A stretch of DNA of 64,000 nt from Glutinoglossum americanum. Its lineage: Eukaryota > Ascomycota > Geoglossomycetes > Geoglossales > Geoglossaceae. Of this stretch, positions 45,491 through 55,541 are shown piece by piece (positions within the stretch are counted from its first letter, which is position 1; every line of letters begins with the position of its first letter). The stretch lies in assembly GCA_020080175.1 (NCBI GenBank), contig JAGHQL010000125.1:1-64000 (forward strand), written 5' to 3'. The notes beneath the pieces are model-generated. The model was not told the DNA's origin. It ran no database searches and was given only the letters and a program-made list of their open reading frames with translations. The translations under genes and the position numbers were made by a program.

Positions 45491-46751
45491 ATGGTTCGGC
45501 ATAAGAAAGACGGGTTCTCGCGGGGCAAAAAACGCTCAGAAGGCCATCGGCCCAGGGCGCCCCGTGACGGGGAATCAAGCTTCCAAGGAACTTTCAATGC
45601 CGCATGCTGGGACTTGGGTCATTGCGACCCAAAACGCTGCTCTGGCAAGAAACTCATGAAGCTGGGTATCATGCGGGAGCTAAGCATTGGACAAAAATTC
45701 TCTGGCGTAGTTGTTTCGTATGTCGTGGCCAAACCACCTATTAAGCACAAGGAACACATGACCTGACCGCAGGGGAATAGACCGAACGCGAAACGAACAT
45801 TATCACCTGCTGATCGAGAGCTCGCTGAGCAGTTCGGTGTTGCAGTTGTAGAATGTTCATGGGCAAGGGTGAAGGAGGTACCTTTTGCGAGGATTGGTGG
45901 ACGGTGTGAGAGATTATGTAGGGTCAGGCAGGGACCTTCCAATCTTATGGGACTCTAACTGAAATCTAGTACCGTATCTTGTGGCAGCAAACACTGTCAA
46001 TTACGGGAGGCCATGGAGGCTGAACTGCGCAGAGGCACTCGCTGCATGCTTCTACATTTGTGGGCATCCGGAATGGGCCGAGGAGATAATCTCACATTTC
46101 CCATACGGCCAAGCATTTCTCGAGATTAATTCCTCTCTTCTGGAAAGATACGCGGCGTGTGAAAGCGAGGAAGACATTAAGAAGGCTGAGGAGGTGTGGT
46201 TAGAAAAACTGGAGCGGGAGTATGCCGAAAATAGAGCTAGCACAGAAGCCACCAGTGATGGAGGTGCGTGGAAGGGGGGCAACACGAATCGGCGACCAGT
46301 GATAGATCTGGATGAAGGAGAGGAGGACCGTGGAGAATCTGAGATTCATAGCTCAGAAGATGCAAAACGTAATGACGAGGCAGGAGATGATGAGGAAGAA
46401 GAAGAGGAAATCGACCCCTTCGAAATCTCAGACGACACTGCAGACGAGGAAGAAATGGCGGATCTCCGCCGTCGGATTCTAAATTCAAAACCTTTCACCA
46501 ATCCCACGGCCGCTAGCCACCAGAAGCCGGTGCCAGAGAAGATAGCACGGCCATATGTACCGCAACCAACCAAGCCAGGTGCCGAACCTGACTCTGACAA
46601 TGGAGAGGACGATAGTGAATTTGACAATATCATTAACGCCATGCCTTTGACGGACCACTCTGGGATACAGTCGAGACAAAGACTGAAAGGCAAAGAAAAT
46701 CCAAACGCTGTCTTCTCCAGAGCAATGGTGAATGCGCCAAAGAAATGGTAG
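45491..46751 (+). CDS. TSR3: 18S rRNA aminocarboxypropyltransferase Tsr3
   Basis: Three exons, 45491-45717, 45781-45917 and 45970-46751, give 381 residues in frame. The core has FNAACWDLGHCDPKRCSGKK (the Tsr3 N-terminal signature), FSGVVVSPNAKRTLSPADRE across intron 1, GVAVVECSWARVKEVPF, and RLLPYLVAANTVNYGRPWRL across intron 2, followed by LNCAEALAACFYICG. Tsr3 transfers the aminocarboxypropyl group of SAM to the hypermodified uridine near the decoding site of 18S rRNA during late 40S maturation. The C-terminal 170 residues are acidic and low in complexity (EEEEEIDPFEISDD), a common fungal extension. The acceptor of intron 1 is the TAG ending at 45780 rather than the earlier CAG; only this choice keeps frame. 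Confidence 0.92.
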
Positions 46752-46826
46752 AATATTTACCGTTATGTCTTCTTAGTTCTTAATTAGTTGTGTTGTTCCG
46801 AGCATAGATAGTTACCAAAGCAGTCT

Positions 46827-46881
46827 GTTACCGTAGATTCCCAGCCTATTGGACGGTCGCTTTCGCTTACTAACGGCCGGC
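46827..46881 (+). repeat. Solo copy of the helicase-element terminal repeat
   Basis: GTTACCGTAGATTCCCAG, CCTATTGGACGGTCGC, TTTCGCTTACTAACGGCCGG. This matches the left terminus of the 228-5810 element nearly block for block. It lies alone in the 232-bp gap between TSR3 and IFM1, about 100 bp upstream of the IFM1 start. No partner end or coding remnant is seen, so it is a solo end or the trace of a short deletion derivative. Confidence 0.65.
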
Positions 46882-46983
46882 TGCAAAGTCGACTACGGAG
46901 CTTTTTTTTATCGTCGGTATTCTAATTATCAAGTCCGCATTCCCGATGAGACAAAGATAACCGGTGTGGTCTCATCAATTACG

Positions 46984-49900
46984 ATGAGAGCTAGGAGGCT
47001 TTTGACGGTATTCTCACCTTGCGATATCTCTTGATTAGAAATTCTAACGGGGGAATAGAACTCTTCGAGACCGCACCTATGTGTTTTCTGTTCGAGCCTA
47101 TTCGCTGCGGAATCATCTTTTCGACAACCATTACGGGTTCAACAAAGATACCTCCAGTCATCCCGCCCAACCTCGAAACCTCCAAGTGCTGCTGAAGCGG
47201 TTCAGGAAAATGACTACCAGGCTTATGAAAACCACGGGCAAATGCAATTGGGTCAGCCGACGCCCTTCGGCTTGACACCCGAAGAAGAGCGGCAGAGACA
47301 AGTGCTAACGGAGAGAATACGTGCTACGTCAGCTCAGACGGCTATCGAACAACCAAGTAGTGGCCGACGCGAAGGCAGCAGTGCCTTTGGGCCACGGTCT
47401 TGTCTAAGGAGGGTGCAGGTCAGCGGTCCACACGTTAGCTTACAGCAGCGCCCCGCCCTAGAGCGCCAGGGCTTTGGCTTGACGCCAGAAGCAGAGCGGC
47501 AGAGACGGATGCCATCGGGGAGTGCGGATACTGCTGCATCAGCTCAAACGGCTACTAAACAACTAAACAAGCATCCACGCAAAGGTTACAGAGTTCTTAA
47601 ACCACTGCCATCTACATCAAGGGAGGTGGGCACCACTGATCCCTACCCCGCAGCAAATGGTAGGGGGAAAGAAAATACTATAAATGCAGGACGGACCAAT
47701 AATTGGACACCTAACTTTCGATTGCAAAGCTCTGGGCAGGTCGATCAGAAAGAAAGACTCGAATTTTTACGGCAAAGAGCAAAGCAACTAGGGATCGAAG
47801 ATGGGGACGACTGGAGGCCCTTAGCCGGTAAGAAACGGGACATCTGGAAAACCCCAACCTCCCAAAAGATCACAGTAGCGGTCTCAGCTAGTGACGCTAA
47901 AGAAGCAAAAGCGGATGAAGCTAGCTTGGAGAGACAGCGGCGAAGAGAGCAGAAATTTGCCCTCAAAAATAACCCAGCATCGGAGAGTACGCTAGGATCC
48001 GCCAAGTATCGGGAACGTGTCCGAGATCGTCGACGTGTGAAGGTGGCTGCTGATTTCGACGAGGAGATTAATGAGGATAACCTCAGAGTATCGAGAAGGC
48101 AAGAGCGAAAGAGAGAGAAGCTAGCCAAAAAGAGGGCTGCAAAACAGTCACAAACTCGTGCGATACCTATTCTACTTCCTGAATTCATAAGCGTTGCGAA
48201 TCTTGCTCGGGCATTGAGGGTTAGAACAGAGGACTTTATTCAGAAGCTGGAGGAACTAGGGTTCGAGAAGACTGGTTACGACCACGTCCTCAACTCTGAG
48301 ACGGCTGGGCTGGTCGCTATGGAATACAACTATGAGCCTATTGCGGACCACAGCCAGACTGAAGATCTCCACGCCCGACCACCACCAGCAGATAAGCCGC
48401 TCCTGGCTCCCCGACCACCAGTGGTAACAATTATGGGTCACGTAGACCACGGGAAAACTACACTCTTGGACTGGCTACGAAAGTCCTCAGTTGTGGCCTC
48501 GGAGCATGGTGGGATCACACAGCATATCGGTGCTTTCTCCGTTACTATGCCGTCCGGCAAGCTCATAACATTCCTCGACACTCCTGGTCACGCTGCCTTC
48601 CTAAGTATGCGTCAACGAGGTGCGAATGTCACTGATATTGTCATCTTGGTTGTCGCCGCGGATGATAGTGTCAAGCCTCAGACTATAGAAGCCATCAAGC
48701 ATGCCAAGAATGCCAAGGTCCCGATGATCGTGGCGATCAATAAAATCGACAAAGAAGAGGCCAACGTAGAGAGAGTTAAACTCGACCTGGCCAGACACGG
48801 TGTTGAAGTTGAGGACTTTGGAGGCGACACTCAGGTCGTGTGTGTGAGTGGGAAGACAGGACAAGGCATGGAAGACTTAGAGGAATCCGTCATTACTCTT
48901 TCCGAGATCCTAGATATGCGGGCTGAGACTACCGGGCCAGCCGAAGGATGGGTAATTGAGGCTGCTACTAAAAAGGAAGGGCGAGTTGCAACTGTCCTAG
49001 TTCGCCGCGGTACCCTGCGCGCGGGTGATGCGATCGTAGCCGGATCAACTTGGGCTCGTGTCCGTAGGCTTAGGAATGAGGCTGGTGTGGAGGTGGCTGA
49101 AGCTAGTCCTGGCACCCCTGTTGAGATTGATGGTTGGAAGGAGCAGCCCAACGCCGGCGACGAGGTTCTTCAAGCGCCGGATGAGGGTAAGGCAAAGAGT
49201 GTCGTCGAGTTTCGTCTCAAGCAGGCAGAACAATTCAAGCTCGCAGAGGATATGGAGGCGATCAACGAATCGAGGAAAGTGGCGCAGGAGAGGCGAGCAG
49301 ACTCTAGCAACCGGATTGACGAGAACGAGGCAGGAAGTGAGCAGCAAAGTGGAAACAAACTTAAGGAGGTTTTCTTCATCATCAAGGGTGACGTGAGCGG
49401 GTCGGTCGAAGCAGTGCTGAATAGCGTACTTGCACTGGGAAACGATGAAGTCAGGCCTCATGTTTTAAGGACCGGAGTTGGACCTGTAGGGGAGTTTGAT
49501 TTGGAGCATGCAGCTGCAGCCAAAGGTGAGGTAGAGAGTGGAAAACATTCCTGCATTGCACGGCCCGACTAACAACTACCTAGGACATGTTATATCATTC
49601 AACACTACAGTGGACCCGCACATCTCCAGGCAAGCAGAGTCGCTAGGCGTCACTATCCTCGATCACCAAATCATTTACCGGCTAGTCGATGATGTGAAAG
49701 CCAAACTCTCCGAGCATCTCAGTCCAACTGTCACTCAGCGAGTCACTGGAGAAGCCGAGGTCGCGCAGATCTTCGACATCAACATTAAAGGCCGTATGAG
49801 CAAGCCCGTTGCTGGCTGTAAAGTTCGAAACGGCCTTATTAGCCGTAACGCCAAGGTCAGGGTGCTCAGGAACAAGGGGATCATCTATAGTGGTATGTTT

Positions 49901-50151
49901 TGCTCTCATTTTTTTGGACTAATGGATCAGGGTGAATGTTAGCCTAGAAGTGCCTAGACTAGTTGGCTATAGGCTAGTTTTGGCTGACTGAAAATATAGG
50001 TGCCTTGGTTTCGCTAAAGAATGTCAAGAAGGACGTTCTTGAGATGAGGAAGGGTGGGGAGTGTGGGATGGGGTTTGAGGACTGGTGTGGGTTCAAGGTG
50101 GGGGATCAGGTGCAGTGTTATGAAGAAATCGTGGAGAAAAGATTCTTGTGA
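46984..50151 (+). CDS. IFM1: Mitochondrial translation initiation factor IF-2
   Basis: Four exons, 46984-47007, 47059-49525, 49584-49892 and 50000-50151, give 983 residues in frame. The tiny first exon (eight codons, MRARRLLT) splices to NSSRPHLCVFCSSLFAAE, giving an Arg/Ser-rich mitochondrial presequence with no acidic residue in its first twenty. Within the N-terminal linker, FGLTPEEERQRQ and FGLTPEAERQRR are a short internal duplication. An IF2 N-domain-like block (VANLARALRVRTEDFIQKLE) precedes the GTPase: G1 GHVDHGKT (about 467-474), G2 GGITQHIGA, G3 DTPGH, G4 NKID. Domains II-IV follow (EVFFIIKGDVSGSVEAVLNS, VGPVGEFDLEHAAAA, FNTTVDPHISRQAE). The protein places initiator tRNA on mitochondrial ribosomes. 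The start is chosen because the donor at 47008, branch CTAAC and acceptor at 47058 give a convincing presequence. Confidence 0.92.
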
Positions 50152-51682
50152 TTTTAATTTGTTGTAGACTCATGATATGAACCCCCCTCCTTTCCCATTC
50201 TCCCTAGACGAGGCAGGTGGGAGTGTAAGAAATACTTACTTCTTCTTATATCCCATAATTTGTATCCGAGTCCTGAGAGGGCGGGTTATACATAGAATTG
50301 GCGTTGGGGGAAAACTTTCCGCAGCACAGAGAGGCTGGAAGAGTATGTTTGTGGTCTTTTCTTCGCCAATGTTTTACTAGAAGCACTTCTCAGCACCCCT
50401 TCCTTGGATCGTTCCGGCTCTACGCTAGAAGACTATTTCGGTTTGCCCTAATACAAAAATATTTAAGCAGAGGTGCCGTTCTGGGTAGCCCATCTATTGA
50501 GCCAGGCGGAAGGTGCCCCGTAGTCACGGGAGTCCCTCCCGAACATATGCTTCGTGATACAACGGTGGTCTTCGGGAGGTGCTGTGCGGCTATGAGAGTC
50601 TTTCAATCATATACTCTATATCGCCAGTGGCCCTTATCTTGGAGGTTATAGGGGAGTTGCATGTGCAATTGGCGATACCAGTAATTTTTTGGGATGCATT
50701 TTCACTAACCACTAGCACGAAACTAGCTCCCTTACAAGCGGGATTTAGAAATCCAAAGGTTTACCATGCGGCAAGTTACGGCCGGCCAGGAGGGCTCCCT
50801 TGCTGTCCTTGCAGTGGTCATTTCACTCAAGACCCCGAACAGATCATGAACGACCTTCCTCGATTCACTACCCCTTACTCTAAGTCCAATAAAGCATATC
50901 CCACCACCATAACCGTTGAACTCACAAACCTCCTCTCTTGCCTCTAACCCTTTCCCGGCAAATCTCCTTTTCAAAACTTGTCGCCTTGTTTCGTGGGGTT
51001 GCATAAATCGTGCGGGGACTTATGATCTACATAGAACTGTATATATGTACAGTACACAAACTTTGTGTATGACCAACGGGAGGGATCGTGTGTCATCAAA
51101 CGCTCCCTTTTTCCGGACCTAACTCCATAAATTGAATCTATCGTAGCAATATGCCCTTCCGGTCTCGAGCTCAACTGCCGAGCAGATTAACGTCAGTCGG
51201 TTGTGTCATCAAAGTCGGCGAAAACTACGAATTGCCAGGCTTTGGTGGCTGTCGAGTTCCAATTCGGTATGTATCTTTCTCATTTTCCCTCGAGCGTATC
51301 AGACTGACCTCGATGACAAGCAATAGTATCCCTCACGTCCCTTGCTACCGCGGTCTTCAGTCCATCGATGAGCGCAGCACCCTCTCTAGGGCCTTCCTCG
51401 AATGATCTATTATTTTTTAGATATAACAGCTCCCGTGATAGGATTTACTAACATTGTGGTCCTTTTTGGCGTATTGATGTCACGTTGCTCCTACTTTATT
51501 CGAAATCGCTGCAACCCGTCTATACGCCAGTCATATCCTGATCCGGTATTCGTGAAATAGATCGCCGAGCACCCCTGAACGTAAACCGACAGAGGTGATA
51601 ATGCAGCAACAAGCGGTGGGAACAGAAAATTGAGAAAGCGAAAGAAACAACGGACACACTTGGGACTAACATAAGACCGTGA
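50152..51682. other. Intergenic region with dispersed repeat; possible small frames only
   Basis: About 1.5 kb. It holds dispersed-repeat copy C at 50528-50700. An ATG frame at 51151-51405 (84 codons) has no recognisable features. It is the 3' flank of both IFM1 and the convergent CorA-like gene. Confidence 0.45.
50528..50700 (+). repeat. Dispersed repeat, copy C (longest)
   Basis: It joins the modules found separately elsewhere: the 50528-50569 block (inverted match to 42651-42695), the 50565-50610 block (match to 8394-8440) and the 50629-50700 block (match to 8121-8200). Open frames across it have no family features. This copy probably best represents the repeat unit. Confidence 0.55.
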
Positions 51683-54005
51683 TCAATCCGCAAGAGATAT
51701 CAAGAAAGATCCTATCATGATGAAAAGGGAGGTAATGAATATGCTGACGCCAATCTTCGCACTTCTTGCAATAGGTGACTTGGTAACAATCGCCCAAATA
51801 ATCGCAGCAAGGATCATGATGAACAAAAGGCAGCCCATGAGTCCAAACACGACCGCATACTCATCCTCATCGGTGGCACAGCACAACGCCACTATGGAGT
51901 ACAAGCACGGTAGGATAACCGCCATGAACACCGATAGCGATACTTTCTTGCTGTGCGAAAAGTGGGGATTCCGGAAGATTCCCCAGATCCCCAGTGCCAC
52001 AATGCCGAGCAGAACCACGAAGCCAAGCAGGAGCAACGCTTTCCTCCAAGGCTTCCAACTGCCCCCCATAATCATCGCCCACGAAAGCAACACTAGCGGC
52101 AACGCAATTGCAAACCCAAACCCGACACTTGCTTTCTCGTCTTTGGATAGATGCGTCCTCGTCGCGACCGCCCAAATCCCCGCCACCATCATCGCCAACA
52201 TGCACACGCATCCGGTAGTAATCAGAATGGCCCCCCCATAAGCCCTGAAAAAATAGCGGATAAGCATAACGCGGTAGTCGATGACACGGGACGGGCTTGA
52301 AGGATCAAGATTCTGGAGGTAGGACGGCCCGTGGGAAAGAGCGGAGGTGATCTCGTTGAAGTAGAGGGTTGTGTACGTGAAGAGGGTGACAAGCACAGAA
52401 GCGAGGATCCAGTTCCAGAGTTTGAGTTTGCTATTCCATTCCTGCTTACCTCGTTAGCTGCGTATTACCTATCTCTCATCTCTCTATACACTTTTAAAAC
52501 AATCGCTAGTCGGGCGAGGGAGAAAAGGACTATTACTAACCACAATGTTCATCCCAAAAACACCTGCAGTCAGCGTCAGCGGAATGAAGAAAAATGCCAG
52601 GTTCGTCAACTTCGAGATCGTCTCCGCTTGCGCAATGGCCTTCTGACTCTCCACGATCCCCATTGTCGACATGATAGCCATGAAGGTCGAGTCGATTCGC
52701 GTTTTCATGGTATCGATGTCAATCGCTAGCCTACTGAATTCTGATTTGAAGTCTTTGCAACCATGGATACCATGTCCTCCGCTGCTGGTGGTGGTTATTT
52801 GTGATGTGTAGAGGCTGTCGTTGTTGATGATATATGCGATGGCGTTGACGTCGTGCCAAAGGAGTTTTCGCCAGAGCCCGAAGAAGACGCGCCAGTCTCC
52901 CAAGTGGCTGCGCAGAATGCCGTTGTCCGACATACTCTCGTCCACGTAGTCTAGCGCCGCTCGCAGCTTAGACAGAATCTCGTTATGGTCGTCTAATACG
53001 AATTGGAGGAGAATGTCCCTGGTGATATCTATAGGGTTTCCTGCGAAGGCCTCAACAATGTTACCGCCACTGCTTACCCGAGCTTCGAGGGCGCTGAGGA
53101 AGCGGTCACGGCATCCTTGGAAGTCTTCGAAACGGGGTTCGCGAGATGGCTTGGCGGAATCCCCGCTGGATTTGTAGATTCGGTCTTCGATTGCAAATTG
53201 GGGCGGTATGTCGAACAAGATGATTCCTAGAATTAAGGAGTATTAGAGCTGAGGGCTTCTTGCTTGGGTGCTGCTTGCAGGAAATGTCACCGATGAAGCC
53301 GCCGTCAACCTCTTTGAAATAGTAAGACACACTCTCTCCCGCGGCCTGGTTCCTGTTCGTTTCTTTAACCTTTTCGACATTCCTCCGTTTCTTTCTCTTC
53401 GCGCGGGGGTTAACCGCCTTTGGAGAGCCATTCGATTCCGCAGGTCTCGATTCCAGGGGAGCGTAGGGACGGTAAACCCGTTCGACGTCTGAGTACCGGT
53501 CATGATCCTGACGTAATTCGTGCGGATCCACGATGTTATCCAGGTCCCAAGGCCGTTTCATAGCGATTCTGGCTTCAATTTTCCATTGGCGTGGGGTTTG
53601 CTCCACACAGCGGGGCCATTTTATGAAGCATTTTCGGAACTCGAGGTGGTCGGAGGTAAAGTCGTTGAGGTCATGGAAATGGAAGAACTCTTTGCCAACG
53701 CCAATGTCCGGAACTTCCATGATCTCCTTGATGATCGGCTCCTTTGTGCCCTCCACGAGGTAAAGGCGGACTGTGACTCCGTCCTTGAGTTGGAGGGTCT
53801 CCGAACCTGGCTCGAACTTCCGTTCGGCAAACGAACCAGGCTGGAATTCCCAAACCACGACATCGGGTTTCGATTGTAGTGTACTCGCCTTTGTAGGCTT
53901 GATTAAATTCTCGGTCGATTCGTTCTTCCCTCCGAGTCGATCCCCCAGCTCGATTGATTGGAACCGTCCGCCTTCTTGACTTTCGAGGTCTCCTCGCTTA
54001 TCCAT
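51683..54005 (-). CDS. CorA-like cation transporter with extended multi-pass C-terminal region
   Basis: Three exons, 54005-53291, 53226-52541 and 52441-51683, give 719 residues in frame with ATG at 54005. Residues about 1-240 are soluble, with a basic patch RAKRKKRRNVEKVK. A helical domain follows, ending in the CorA-type signature LAFFFIPLTLTAGVFGMNIV (about 447-466), with the GMN tripeptide that forms the pore entrance of Mg2+ channels. Then WILASVLVTLFTYTTLYF is the usual second membrane helix. Unlike classical CorA, which ends here, about 200 more residues follow with roughly six further hydrophobic helices (for example ILITTGCVCMLAMMVAGIWA and LLLLGFVVLLGIVALGIW). Many fungal CorA-like proteins of this kind lack proven transport function. 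Divergent from KHA1. Confidence 0.8.
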
Positions 54006-55541
54006 TGAAAGGAGTGCGTTCGGTAGTTAGTCAGTTACTTTCAATTTCCAGTGTCGGCAGATTCTCAAAGATATTGGGTTAGAGAATGGGGGTCCGACTT
54101 CGTAGGGGTTATTCACATCCACGGCCAACAGCGGTTACGGCCTTGCCTTTATACCGGAGATCAATTGGGTCGTTATATGGTGACTTGAGCCGCAGTCTCA
54201 CCAGCCAGAATGCCATGGATCACATAGGTCAAGCGCACCATACAAATCCAAAGGAGCCAAAAAAGCAAAGTCGACGCCCTTTTTGAGCCCCGCCAAGAAC
54301 TTGCGGCTCGGGTCGTTCATTCGCCATGACTGGGTCTTAGACGCTGAAATGGCGGGTTCGCCGACGTGGTGACTTGTTCGCGGGGTTTTGACAAGGGTAT
54401 GAGCTGAAAGACGTGGGAACTATATATGCTCCGAGTATGTAGGCTCCTCGATCGGGTAAATCGCCTTGCGTGACCACCTCGCCGCTTTTCGTACCTAGTG
54501 ACCTTCGAGGATAAACCCATCCCTACCCTTCCTTCCCTTCTCTCCCATCAATTCCTACATCTGTACTACACGTAGTCCTGATCCCCGCTATCGTTCATCG
54601 CATGATAGGCCTGAGGAGAAGAATGGTAGGGATCTTATAGCGGTTCGGTTCGGACGGCCAATGTGGGAAAAAGAGAGATATATTACTCGATTGAACAAGC
54701 TCTACCGCGGACTATGCCTGCCTAGGGCGACATCGCGAAAACAGGAACCTGAAAGAATGTTTATTGAGATAAATTTCTAGAATACCACAATCTCGATATT
54801 TAACTAATTACCCTTCGAGGGTGCCCCTCTGCCTACCTTTTTTATCTTCTGATGGCATGACTAATGATTATGGGGGTCTATAGACCGCGATAACTCCATT
54901 CCTGGATGCAGATCCACCCACCCACTAGAATGTAATCATTAGTATATAGCACCTGGTACCGCCTGTTCCAGAAGTTCTAGAACCGGGTCTATTATTCTTT
55001 CCCCCTGCGTAACCCACACTTCGGTCAATATGGAAGAAACATTCAAAATATCCTGGGTGGGTTATTCAGCGCATAGTGATTATTACGGTTACCACATAGC
55101 CTGTAGCGGTTGCAACCAGGGTCCGGTTATGAAAAGTAGGAAGGCTGGATATATCCAGTAACCGCTTACTTTCGTGCACCACATTCCTCGTCCCGCGCCG
55201 CTGATGCACCATCGCATAGCGTCGTACATTCTTCCCGCACGTGTTAGAGTCATTATCGCGATCCGATTGGCGCACTATTCTTTGTTCACCGCTTTGAGTG
55301 GTGGCTTACCGGCTTTTGTTGCAGCTAGCCCGCACCAATAGGGTTAGCACTTCCCAAGACCTCCAAGACCAGCTCGCGGCTTGCTCTCGTGAGATTGATC
55401 ATGCGGGACGACGTAACGAAGCTATTAGGACGCGTGCTTATCGTAGTACACCCTATTCACTGAAACATAAATAAATACCCTTATTCTCCCCTTGCCTCTT
55501 GTTTATGAGGAAGCAGGAAGCTATCCACAACCCTCTTTGCC
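54006..55541. other. Divergent intergenic region between CorA-like gene and KHA1
   Basis: About 1.5 kb with no supported gene. Both flanking genes encode cation transport proteins and are transcribed away from it. No regulatory motif can be named with confidence. Confidence 0.4.

Noticed and set aside
51151-51405. 84-codon ATG frame near the CorA-like gene.
   Set aside because: No family features, membrane or signal segment; composition like the surrounding intergenic DNA.
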